From the NCBI GenBank assembly GCA_018902385.1, contig JABSSW010000035.1:310001-374000 (forward strand): a stretch of 64,000 nt of DNA, in the 5' to 3' direction. This DNA is from Physcia stellaris. Lineage: Eukaryota > Ascomycota > Lecanoromycetes > Caliciales > Physciaceae. Positions 37,290 through 49,034 of the stretch are shown here, piece after piece. The notes beneath the pieces were generated by a model. The model ran no database searches, was not told where the DNA came from, and saw nothing but the letters and a program-made list of their open reading frames with translations. The stretch's first letter is position 1; each line of letters begins with the position of its first letter. A program made the translations under genes and the position numbers.

Positions 37290-38340
37290 AATCATCAATC
37301 AAAACGCAATCTTGCAGACAAAATTTCGAAACAAAAAGAACAAATACAATTTGAAAATTTGATTTTTTTCGTCATTAAATCAAAAACGAAACGATTTGAA
37401 AAATTTTGTTCACGATATTTTCTTTTTTAAAATTTTTGATCTTCGAAATTTTGAAAAAATTCGTTTGCGCATTCGATGATCATTTTTTTTTCGAAAAAAA
37501 TTTTCAGCTTTTGGCATCGTAAATATCTTTGAAACTTTTTACAATCAAATTACATTGACATAGGTTTCGATATTTCAAAAATGAATGAAATTCAACGAAA
37601 TTTTTGTTAAAAATTTTGAATTTCGTTGAAACGAAATATTATGAAAAAATTTTCGATCATTGATCACTAAAATTTCAATCAATCGCGAAAATTCGTTCGA
37701 AAATCGCAAACAGTTTCAGAAAATTGAATTTGCTTTTGATGTATCTTTTTTCAATTTTATATCGATTTTCTATAATCGTTTGCTAAAAAAAATTTCAAAA
37801 CACGATCGCAAATTTCAAATTTTTCGAAGTTTCGCACGCCTTTGAAAAATTTTGTTAAATCACGTCATATTTGAAAATTAAACGAAAATCGAAGTTCGAT
37901 TCGTTCGTTTTTGCAATCTTCACATCGATGCATGACAAAAGATAATACAACGTTGAAAAACGAAAAATTTGAAATTTCGACAAAATTTCGCAATTGAAAA
38001 TAAAAAATTCAATCAAATGTTCGAATCGTTTGAAAATTTTCAAAAAAAGTTTCAACGAAAACTTTGAATTTAAAATTATTTTTCGCATACAAATTTCGCA
38101 AATTTTTTTGCGATACAATTTTACGATAACGAAAAAGTTTCGAAATATTTTGAATCGTTTTAAAATCTGCAATCAGAAATTAATATTTTTGACGAATCAA
38201 ATACGTTTTTGCGAAAAATTTTTTTCGAATAAAATTTTGACATTAATTAAATCGTTTTCATCAACAATCGTATCAAAAATTCTAAAATAACGAGATTTTT
38301 TGACAAAAACGATAAAAAAAAATTCTTTCAATACATGTAA
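37290..38340. other. AT-rich DNA between copies A and B, unidentified
   Basis: About 1 kb that does not match the gypsy copies. It contains a 105-codon minus-strand open frame rich in Lys, Phe and Ile, composition-driven, with no recognisable domain. Confidence 0.35.
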
Positions 38341-40666
38341 TCGAAACGATTTTTTTTTTTTTTTAAATTAATAATAATGATCGTCTGAATCATAATTCGA
38401 TAATTCGTAAATTTTATTTTCGTTATCGAATTTTTCATACGTTTTCAAAATATCGAAAACAAAATTTTGATATCGAATTTTTTTATTTCAATCAAAACAA
38501 ATTTTATTTGAATTCGTTTTTCAAACGCATTTGAATGCATGTTAAAAATTGTTTCTCAATATACATTCGTACGAACATGAAATACGTTTCAATTTCGTTA
38601 TCGATGACGAAATGATCAATTGTTTTGATTCGATATTTTCGATACGATTCGTTTGAAAATGAAATATTTTTTTTTGCAACGTCAAATTTTGATATTGTCG
38701 TCGTTTCAATTCATTTTTGATTTTCGAAAATTATATTCAAAACATGTTTCAACGTTAAATTTCAATTCAAATTCACGATCAAAATTTTTTTTTCGAAAAA
38801 ACGATTGATTTTTTGACGTTTGACATTTAAAAAAATTTACGAAATAAACGTTATATGTTTTCAAATTTGACGTCAAATTATTTTATTCAAATTTTTGATC
38901 GAAAAATTTAAAATTTCGAAACGACGAAAATTGAATTTTTCGCATAAACATACGATTTATCAAATTAATTTTCGTTTTTGTATCGAATATTGTTTTCGAT
39001 TCGTTTCAAATTTGATTTTTTGTTTTGTAAATTAATTTTGATTTTAACGATGAAATTTACGAATCACAAAATTTTTAAATTTTTGCGTCATTTTTTTTTG
39101 TTAACATGATTTTTTTTGTTCATGTTTGAAAAAAACGACGTATTTCGAAATCAAAATTCAAAAATTTTTTTTTTAACGATTTGAACGAAAATCATCAAAT
39201 CGATTAATTTTTGATTGTTCAAAAAAAACGAAAAAAAATTTTTTTTTTGTTTGTATGTCGAAATTTCAATTTGAAAATTTGATTTGTCAAATTTATATAA
39301 TTATTTTTGTTTTGAATTTTTGAATTCGTTAACGAATCAAATACATTCGAATATTTTTCGATAAAAAATTGATTCGTGATTCGAATTAATTTTGTTAATA
39401 TTTTTGATTTTTTTATTTTTTAAATTTCGCAATTTTTTTTTTCGTTTTCGTTTTCAAAATTGTCAATAAAAATCAAAAAAACGAAATTTTACGTTTTTTG
39501 AAAATTTAAAATTTTTTTCAAAATTCGAAAAATTTTTTTCATAATTTTGAAACAAATTCAAAATTTCGTTGTGAAAATTTTTTTTTTTTTAAAAAAAATC
39601 AACGAAATTTCAAACGTAATTTTCACGAAAATCGTTCAATTTCATTTTTTCGAAAATTTGAATTCAAATTCAATTCAAAAACATATTTATTCGTTCGACA
39701 TTGTAATTTTTAATCGATTGATTGTGATTTTATTTGTGTTTGCGAATTTTTTCAAAAAATTTTATTGCAACGTGATTTTCGTTCGATGTCGTTTTTCAAA
39801 AAAATTTGAATTCGATTCAAAATGTATTGTTTATTTGAATGAAAATCGAAAATAGAAAATTTGTTCGTATTGTTATAAAAATTTAAAATAAATATCAATC
39901 GAAATATATGCAAAATTTTGATTAAATTCGAAAATTAAATTATGTGATTCACGTTGTTTTCGTGAATTGATTTTCGATTAAATCAATTTGCAATATTTTT
40001 TCATTTTTTGTTAATTTTTTTTTTCAAATTGATTCGATGTCGTTTCGATAAAAAAATGACAAAAAATTTTCAAACAAAATTAAAAACAAAAACAAAATCA
40101 AATAAAAACAAATGAAATAATGATTCAAATTTCGAACGTTCGACAATTCGAATTTTGAATTTGATTTTTTCGAAAATTTTTTTCGATTTGTTGTTTGTCG
40201 AAAATAAATCAACAAAAAAATAAATTAACATTTTCGACAAATTTAAAAATTAATTTAAACGAAAAAAAAAAACGATATGATTTATAAACAAAAAATTATG
40301 TTTTGTTAAATATTTTTTCGTTGATTTTGAAAACACGAATTAAAAATAAAAATTTAATTAAAAAAAATTTAATGAATTATTGATTCAAAAAAATAAAAAT
40401 GTAATATATTATTTAATTCGAATCGTGAAAACAAAACAAAATACGTTTAAAAACAATTGTTTTTTATTTATATTTTATTTTTTCAATCGTTGAACGAATA
40501 TCGATCGATTTCGATTTTATTTTCGAATGAATTTTTTCAATTTATCGTTTAATCGAATTTCAAAAATAATCGAAAATTTTTTGAAAAATTCGAATTTCGA
40601 TAATCGAATTGTTTGAAAATGCGAATCGCATTTTCGAAAATTCGTTTTTGAATTTTTATTTTTACA
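38340..40666 (-). mobile_element. Truncated gypsy copy B (protease, gag, 5' LTR)
   Basis: 38,350-40,360 matches copy A 34,970-37,010 in the same orientation (for example TCGATAATTCGTAAATTTT near 38,400). It is followed by a degraded LTR (about 40,360-40,666) ending ATTTTTACA. Reverse transcriptase, integrase and the 3' LTR are missing. It is more mutated and gapped than A or C. Confidence 0.75.
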
Positions 40667-40795
40667 AAAAACGTATTTAAATCGAAAAATTCAACGCAAT
40701 TTTCGACATGTATTCGTTTTCGATTTTTTGAAATTTTCGATTCAATTGAAAATTTTAATTCGTGTTTTTCAAACGAAAAATTCAAAAATTCTCGT

Positions 40796-41107
40796 TGATC
40801 AAAAATAAAAATTCAAAATTTTCGAAAATACGATTCGCATTTTCGTCAAAAAATTCGATTATCGAAATAAAAATTCAATTTCGTCAACAATTCGATTATC
40901 GAAAAAATTTCGAAAAAATCAATTTCAATCATTTTACAATTCGATCAACGATAAATTTCAACAAATTCATATTGTCAATCGAAATCGATCGAATTCGTAC
41001 GATTGAATAAATAAAATGTGAATAAAAAACAATTACAAAACGTAATTTGTTTTGTAACGATTAATAAATCAATATATTACATTTCAAATTATACATTTTT
41101 GATGTCA
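40796..41107 (+). repeat. Copy C 5' LTR core
   Basis: Begins TGATCAAAAATAAAAATTC and ends TTTTTGATGTCA; matches 47,143-47,421 and the reverse complement of the copy A LTRs. Similarity runs about 45 bases past the end. It lies head to head with the LTR of copy B, 130 bases away. Confidence 0.7.
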
Positions 41108-41692
41108 ATAATTCATTAAATTATATTATTTTTAATACGAATTTTATATTTTAATCGTTATTATATTTCAAAATGATATTATTCGTGTATATTTAACAAA
41201 ATACAATTTTGTTGTTTCGCATACATCATGTCGAACTTTGATAATGATTTGTTTTTTGAATTTGTCGAAAATATTGACGTATTTTTTTGATTGATTTATT
41301 ACAAACAACAAATCGAAAAAAATTATAAAAAAAAATCAAATTCAAATTCGAAATATTCGAACGTTCGAAATTTGTAATTTTTATTTCATTTGTTTTTATT
41401 TATTTATTTTGTTTTTGATTTTGTTTGAAAATTTTTCGTTATGAAAATTATCGAAACGACATCGAATCAATATGAAAAAAAAAATTACAAAAAATGAAAA
41501 AAATATTGTAAACAAATGAAAAATCAATTTACGCAAAACAACGTGAATCATATAATTCAATTTTCGAATTTAATCAAAATCGTATACGTTGATATTTATT
41601 TTAAATCAAATAACAATGCGAACAAATTTTGAAACGCAAAAATCGATTTTCATTCAAACAAACAATACATTTGAAACGAATTTAAAATTTTT

Positions 41693-42157
41693 TTGAAAAA
41701 CGACATCGAACGAACAATCACGTTGCAACAGAATTTTTTGAAAAAATATCGCAAACATAAACAAAATCACAATCAATCGATTAAAAATTACAATGTCGAA
41801 CGAATAAATATGTTTGTTGAATTGAAATTCGAATTCAAATTCACGAAAACAATGAAATTCAACGATTTTCGTGACGAATTACGTTTGAAATTTCGTTGCA
41901 TATTTTTAAAAAAAAAAAAAATTTTCACAAAAACGAAATTGTTTGAACGATTCAAACGTATAAAAAACGTTCAAATTTTGAAAAAAAAATTTAAAAATTT
42001 CAAAAAACGTAAAATCTCGTTCGATATTGACAATTTTGAAAACGAAAACGAAAAATTCAAAATTGCGAAATTCAAAAATAAAAAAATAAAAAATATTAAC
42101 AAAATTAATTCGAATCACGAATCAATTAAATCGAAAAATATTCGAATGTATCGTTGA
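41693..42157 (+). pseudogene. Gag remnant (copy C)
   Basis: A 154-codon open segment, Lys/Phe/Asn-rich, precedes the zinc knuckle in frame order. INMFVELKFEF and FRDELRLKFRC resemble gag of gypsy elements only loosely; assignment rests on position between the LTR and the zinc knuckle. Copy A has the same segment at about 36.5-35.9 kb. Confidence 0.6.
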
Positions 42158-42196
42158 TTCGTCAACGAATTCAAAAAAATTCAAAACAAAAATAAT

Positions 42197-42238
42197 TGTA
42201 TAAATTGTGACAAATCAAATCATCAAATCGAAATTTGT
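42197..42238 (+). pseudogene. Retroviral-type zinc knuckle (copy C)
   Basis: The codons read CINCDKSNHQIEIC, a perfect CX2CX4HX4C zinc knuckle of gag nucleocapsid proteins, directly after the gag segment (after one stop). In copy A the last Cys is lost through a small indel. Confidence 0.85.
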
Positions 42239-42532
42239 ACAAACAAAAAAAACAAAATCATTTTCGTTAATCAAATTTTTGAACAATCAAAAAATTAATC
42301 GATTTGATAATTTTCGCTCAAATCGTTGAAAAAAAAAAATTTCGAATTTCGATTTCGATACGTCGTTTTTTTCAAACATGAACAAAAATCATGTTAACAA
42401 AAAAAAAAACGACGCAAAAAATTTAAAAAATTCGTGATTCGTAAATGCGTCAAAATCAAAATTAACATACAAAACGAAAACAAGATTTGAAACGAATCGA
42501 AAACAATATTCGATACAAAAACGAAAATTAAT

Positions 42533-42721
42533 TTGATAAATCATGTTTATGCGAAAAAATTGAATTTTCGTCGTTTTGAAATTTTAAATTGTAATGCAAT
42601 AACAATTGACAATCATCGTTTGAAAACGTATGACGTTTATTTCGTACAATTCGAAATGTCAAACGTCAAAAAAATTAATCGTTTTTTCGAAAAATCGTTT
42701 TTGATCGTGAATTTGAATTGA
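42533..42721 (+). pseudogene. Retropepsin-like protease remnant (copy C)
   Basis: Same peptide as in copy A (NFRRFEILN, then TYDVYFVQFEMSNVKK). It sits between the zinc knuckle and RT, as expected for gypsy pol. The active-site triad is not visible. Confidence 0.55.
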
Positions 42722-42984
42722 AATTTAACGTTAAACATGTTTTGAATACAATTTTCGAAAATCAAAATAAATTGAAACGACGACAATATCAAAATTTGAC
42801 GTTGCAAAAAAAAACATTTCATTTTTATCACATGTCGTATCGAAAACATCGAATCAAAACAATTGATCGAAAACGTCATCGATAACGAAATTGAAACGTA
42901 TTTCATGTTCGTACGAATATATATTGACAAACAATTCGACATGTATGAAATGCATATTTCAAAACGAATTCAAATAAAATTTGT

Positions 42985-43800
42985 TTTGATTGAAATGAAA
43001 AAAAAATTCGATGTTAAAATCATTTTTTTCGATATTTTGAAAACGTATAAAAAATTCGATAACGAAAATAAAATTTACGAATTATCGAATTATGATTCAA
43101 ACGATCATGTTATTGATTTAAAAAAAAACAAAAAATCGTCGCATGAATCAATTTATTTTTATTTGAAAATAATTTCGAATATTACGTGTTTACATCGAAA
43201 ACATTTAATTAACGATTTCAAAATTCAATTTTGAAACAATTTTTTGCAAAAACGTTCATTTTGTTCGTCAAAAAAAAACGATAATTTACGATTATGCGTG
43301 AATTACAAAAATCTTAATGTTTTCACGATAAAAAATAAATATTTTTTATCGTTAATCGATAAAAATTTAAATAAATTCAACAAAATCGTCAAATATATCA
43401 ATATCGATTTGATTGTTGTTTATTATCGATTGCGTATCAAACATAAAAACGAATAAAAAACAATTTTTCGTATTCGATATAATCATTTCGAATATAACGT
43501 ATTTTTTTTCGATTTCATTAACGTTTCGACGACGTTTCAAAATTTCATCAATAAAATTTTAACGATTCGTTTCGATATTAACGTCATAAGTATATTTGAA
43601 ACGATATAATAATTTATTCGATAAACGTCGAAATTCATGTCGACGATGTCAAATGAATTTTTGATCGTTTTAAAAAAATAAATTATATATTGTTTTTGAA
43701 AAATGCAAATGATTTGTTGACGAAATAAATTTTTTGAATTCGTTTTTTTTTCAAAAATATGAAAATGCAAAACAAAAAAATCGAAATTATTCAACAATAA
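42985..43800 (+). pseudogene. Gypsy reverse transcriptase remnant (copy C)
   Basis: LRLCVNYKNLNVFTIKN is a close match to the RT block normally read LRLCVDYRxLNxxTIKN, followed by YFLSLIDKNLNKFN (YPLPLIDE-type) and the KLDLxxAYHRIRI block in altered form. The upstream linker (KFDNENKIYELSNYDS) is also present. The YxDD region is destroyed and stops are frequent. Confidence 0.85.
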
Positions 43801-43827
43801 TCAATATTTCGCAACGTTTTCGACATC

Positions 43828-44463
43828 ATGCAATTTTTCGATATCGTTAATTTTTATCGACGATTCATTAAATATTTCAATAAAATTGTTGAATTTTTGA
43901 TCGTTATGTTAAAAAAATCGCAAAAATTTCGAAAAAATATTCGTAAACGCAAACGAAATCAAAATCGAAATCGCAACAAATTATCGAATATTCACATTTT
44001 TTTGATCAATGAAACGTTGAAAATTTTCAAACAATTTCGCAAAACATTTATCGAAATATCAATTTTACGTCATTTCGATTTCGAACGTGTTATTCGAATC
44101 GAAATCGACGCATTCGACAAAATTTTCGAAATCATTTTATGTCAACAAAACGACGAAAATCATTGACATTTTGTTGCGTATTTTTCGCGCAAATTGATTT
44201 CGATCGAATGTTATTACGAAATTCATGACAAGAAATTGTTAATTATTGTGATTTCGTTCAAACAATGAAAACATTATTTCGAAAACGCAAAAAAACAAAT
44301 TTTTGTTTTTATTGATTATCGCAATTTGAAACAATTTATGATCACAATTAAATTGTTTTCACGTCAAATTCGATGAATTCAAAAATTGAATCGATATAAT
44401 TTTTTAATCGATTATCGTTTCGATAAAAAAAATTTTGTTGACGAATTTTCAAAACGATTTGAT
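43828..44463 (+). pseudogene. RNase H remnant (copy C)
   Basis: Fragments in order are MQFFDIVNFYRRFIKYF (the tether, normally GxxNFYRRFI), FDFERVIRIEIDAFDKIF (FDPExPxxIETDAS-type) and YYEIHDKKLLIIVISFK (NYEIHDKELLAIV-type). RNLKQFMITIKLFSRQ (HxNLxYF) and IDYRFDKKNFVDEFSKR complete it. Stops interrupt the frame, but the domain order is unmistakable. Confidence 0.87.
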
Positions 44464-44899
44464 TACATGACGATTATTGAAAAAAACGTCGAAAACAATC
44501 GTCAAATTTTGAAACAATTGCAAAAATCATTGATCGCAAATTCGAAACGTTTCGAAAAAATGCGAATAAATGCGATCAAAATCATGAATGCGATACATGT
44601 CATGAAACGATTCATGAATGCGATACATAACATGAAACGTCGATCGCATTTAAATGATTTAACAATCGAATCAATCAACGTTGTTTCGAAAACATTTGAT
44701 TCAAAAAATTCAAAACGAAATCGAATTTCAATCAACGTTGTTTCGAAAACATTCGATTCAAAAAATTCAAAAAATTCGAAACATTCGATTGAACAAAAAT
44801 CAAACGTGACATTCATAAAATGAAAAATTTTTGTGTTAAAATCAACGATTGTATTTGAATGCGCAATGCATAAAATTCGAATACAAATTATTTTACGAA

Positions 44900-45720
44900 A
44901 AAACGATATATAACGACGAATCAACATTTTCGTTGTTGAATTTCGTTCGTGAAATTTGATCGTTAAAAATCAATTCGTTTTTGAAATATGTCGAAAATTA
45001 ATTATTTCGAAAACAAAAACAAACAATTGACAACACAAAAATGAATTTTTGTATTACAACGATATCGTTTACATTTCAAAAAATTTGCGTGAAAACGTTA
45101 TTCGTACATATCACGATAATTCGTTTATTGATTATTTCGATATCGAACGAACGTTAAAATTAATACGTTAAAAATATTATTGATCGAATTAAAATTTTAT
45201 CGAAATTTTTGAAATACGATAACAAATCAAAAAATATTATAAAACATACGTCGTTTGCAAACGAAACAAAATTGCACGACACAAATTATACGACGAATTT
45301 TTTTTTTTTTCGATTTTGAATTTAAATGAATTGATTTTTTCATGAATTTCGTAACAAATTTTTTTTTTCAAATAAAACGTGAAATGAAACGATTTACGAT
45401 TCGATTTTAATGATTGTGAATCGTTTAACGAAAATAATTCATTACATATCAATAATTAAAACGATTTTCGAAAAAATTTGATCGAAATTTTATTTCGCGA
45501 AATCATTCGATTTCACGATTTTTTTCGTCAATCGTTATCGACAAAAATTTCATTTTCATATTCAAATACAACGATGCATTGTGTTACGTTTTGAAAATCA
45601 AACGTAAATTGTTAATCGTTTTTTATTTTTAAATCGATAAACAAATCGAGCAAATGAACAACGTTATAAAACAATTTTTTCGATTTTTCGTCAATTTTGA
45701 ACAAAATGATTGAATGAAAT
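44900..45720 (+). pseudogene. Integrase remnant (copy C)
   Basis: Reverse-complement counterpart of the copy A integrase. ILFREIIRFHDFFSSIVIDKNF and the KIKRKL region are seen near 45,470-45,640, then an INNVIKQFF-type segment and FVNFEQND. One or more stops remain. The segment before it is too decayed to show the HHCC zinc domain. Confidence 0.7.
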
Positions 45721-47142
45721 TGTTGTTTATAACAAAATTCGTTTACAACAACAACAAACATGCATTCACAAATATTTTTCGTTCGAAATTATGTTTGAAT
45801 ATTCATTTCGCATGTTTTTCGAAAAAAACATAAAACAAAAAAATTAAATTCAAATTCGCAAAAAAACACGTTGAACATTTAATTGAATTATTTCGAATAT
45901 TGAAAAACAATTTATTCGTGACACAACAACAACAAACGATATATAAAAACGAACGCACGAAATCAATATTATACAACGTCGAAAATTACGTGAATTTGAA
46001 CGATAAAAACATCAAAATTAAACGAAACAAAAAATTGAAATGAAAATTTTTTGAATTATTTCAAATTTTAAAAATTATAAAAAATCAAATTTATCGTTTA
46101 AATTTATTCAAACGTTGACGCATTCACGACGTTTTTTACGTTTTTTTTTAAAAAAAATTCAAATTAAAAAAAAAAAAACGCGCATACGTCACATTTTTTT
46201 AAATTTTTTTATCAAATTGAAAATATTGAATTTGACAAAAATATGAAAATAAAAATCATAAAAAAATTTTATGAAATCGAAATCATCAAAAACAGCAAAA
46301 TTTTTAAAACAAATAAAATTTCAAACAAATTTTACAACGAATTCGATTTTTATTATTTCGTAAAATAAAAAAATTATAAAAACGCGATTTGAAAATTTGC
46401 ATCGTTTGTCAAACATTTTCGAAAAATTTTGCGACAATTTCATAACGAAAATTCGAAAAAATTTGATGTCAATAAAAAAACAAATTATCGAAAATCAAAA
46501 AAAAAATTGAAATATTTATTGCATGTTAACACATTTTCGTTTTCAAAATTTTGTGTGTTATTTATTGTTTAAAATTTACGACGCATGAAAAATTGAATTG
46601 TGTCAAAAATATTTTCAAAAATTGTTGTTCGATTTGATCGAACGATAAATCGTTAAATAAAAAATGTAAAATGAAATAAAAAAAAATTTCGAAAATTTGA
46701 ATATCAATGCGATCGCGATTAATGAACGTTTATCGCGTTACACATTTTTTCATGATATCGATGTTGATATTCGAAATAAAAAAATAAAAAAATGAAAAAA
46801 TGTTCGAATTCAAAATTTTTGTCAACAAATCAATTGTCAATCATCATATCGAAAATTGTGAATAATACGAAATCAAACATTCGATTACGAAAACAACAAA
46901 CAATTGATTTATCAAATTATATTTTTTTTTAATCATTCAAAAAATGTTTTTTCAAATTTTTAACGCAAATTGATTATTGAATTCGAACAAAAATATTTCG
47001 AAATGCGAAAATCACGATCATAATAATTTTTCAAATCAATGCAAAATCAAAACAAACAAAACACGTCAAAACAAACAAAATACGTCAAAATTTTTGTTAA
47101 CATGTTGATTTCAAAAAATTTCGATATTTAAAAAAAAACGTA

Positions 47143-47421
47143 TGTAAAAAATAAAAATTCAAAATTTTCGAAAATGCGATTCGCATTTCGTCAAACAATT
47201 CGATTATCGAAATTCGAATAATTTCGAAAAAAATTAATTTCAATTATTTTACAATTCGATTAACGATAAATTCAACAAATTTATATTGTCAATCGAAATC
47301 GATCGAATTCGTACAATTGAATAAATAAAATATAAATAAAAAACAATTGCAAAACGTAATTTGTTTTGTAACGATTAATAAATCAATATATTACATTTCA
47401 AATTATACATTTTTGATGTTA
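47143..47421 (+). repeat. Copy C 3' LTR core
   Basis: Begins TGTAAAAAATAAAAATTC and ends TTTTTGATGTTA; long near-identical match to 40,796-41,107. The final C-to-T breaks the TG..CA end. Confidence 0.72.
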
Positions 47422-48005
47422 ATAATTCATTAAATTATATTATTTTTAATACGAATTTTTTATTTTATTTTTTTTGCATTATTTTTTTATTAATATTTAT
47501 ATTTTTCGTTAAAATATTATCAACAATATTTTTATTGTTTTTATTTATCGTTTTAACAATAACAACAATAGATTCGAAAGTTTTTTAAAAAAACTTTGTC
47601 GAAAACTTTAGAATTAAAGTCAGATTTGATAAAATTGCAAAATCCGACACAAATTTGACAACGATGTAATTTTGAAAATTTCAAAACTATTGCGATAATG
47701 AATCGATTTTTGTTATTTTTGCGACGTTGAAATGCGTTCATTTTGCTTTACAATTTTGATTAAATAAGTGAAAATCATATGTGATTGTTGATTGAAATGC
47801 AAAATGCGAAACAACTGTAATAAATTCGATGATTGAACGTCAAAAAAATTTTGAACTAATCAAATCAAAAAAGAATGTCGCAAATCAATTTGAAATTTGA
47901 AAATTTCAATGTCAAACATGAAATTTGAATTGCAAAAATTGCAATCATTTGATTACATTTTCGAAACATATCATGATTTTCGATTGAATATAACGCAATA
48001 AAATA

Positions 48006-49034
48006 TCAAAATGTATTTGTTTTAATATCGATCATTCTGAATTCTATGTACATATGTTGACTTTTGAAAATTGCAAAATGATTTTTTTTTTCGCAAATCT
48101 TCAATAACGTTTGCAGACAGAAATTATCTGAATGTTTTTTTCGAAAAACGACGATATTGATCAAATTCGAACGTATTTTCTGTAAAAGTGTCGAAATGAC
48201 TGAAGACGTTTTCGATTTTTTCAACAATTTCATTTCATGATCGAATGATTTTTTGAAAAAGTCGATCATGATTCAATTCTTTCGTTTCTTGAAACGTTTT
48301 AGAAACATTCAATCGATGTTGTTTTTTTTTTGTTTCGAATTCAAGTATCGATCGAAAATTTTCGATGTAAAAGCGAATGTTTGTTTCGACGTTTTCGTCG
48401 TTGTCGTCGTGAAATGCGTGAAAGTATGATGAATCGAATCGACGAAAAGTGTCTTTTTTGCAAAACATCGAACAAATGATTTCGAATGTTTTGATATCGT
48501 GATTTTTTGACGCGATCGAAAACGTGAAAATGTTCGTCAATCGTGTTTTTTAATCACTTTTTATTTTGTTCAATAATTTCATGTTGTAAAGTTTTGCAAA
48601 ACGCTAGCTGTTGATTTCGCAATGAATTTTTCAATGAAAAAATGTCTTTTGTAAAACGTCGAGTTGAAAATGATACATCGTAATTTCTGTCGACATTGTT
48701 CATATCGTGAATATATTGAATGAAATTATGTTTTTTAACAAATTGTTTGTCGACAATAAAAATAGACTTTCGTGAAAATGATTTGAATCGTCGAAAAAAA
48801 AAAAAAAAAGTAATTCGTTCTCGATGTTTTTCGCGAATTTTTCGTTTTTTGACGTGTTTGTTGATCTGTTTTCGAAAGCGAGCATTGTTGCATAAATCGA
48901 AATCGAAAAAACTTTTCATGACGAACGTGCAACTGTTTGAGAAATTTCAATCTCGCGTGAATAAATAGATAAATAGATAGATAGATAAATGAGTAAATAA
49001 GTAAACAAATGAGATTTTGCAAAAAGTTGATCAT
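48006..49034 (-). pseudogene. Possible relic gene or transposon ORF, unidentified
   Basis: Four consecutive minus-strand open segments (48,735-49,034, 48,554-48,919, 48,235-48,540, 48,006-48,269) with less extreme composition than their surroundings, including SYFHAFHDDNDENVETNIRF and FIQYIHDMNNVDRNYDV. They could be pieces of one hypermutated coding sequence. No domain recognised; low confidence. Confidence 0.25.
48958..49013. repeat. Imperfect GATA/GTAA tetranucleotide tract
   Basis: About 56 bases of ATAAATAGATAAATAGATAG-type 4-bp repeats decaying into GTAAATAA units: a simple microsatellite. Confidence 0.85.

Larger units (their letters stand above)
40796..47470 (+). mobile_element. Ty3/gypsy LTR retrotransposon, copy C, heavily mutated
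   Basis: A nearly full-length element of about 6.7 kb on the plus strand, the same family as copy A in opposite orientation. LTR cores are at 40,796-41,107 and 47,143-47,421 (the second ends TGATGTTA where the first ends TGATGTCA). Domains in order are gag (41.69-42.16), zinc knuckle (42,197-42,238), protease-like (42.53-42.72), RT (about 43.0-43.8), RNase H (43.83-44.46) and integrase (about 44.9-45.72), then a degraded 3' part with pieces resembling the region after integrase. Many stops; inactive. Confidence 0.87.
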
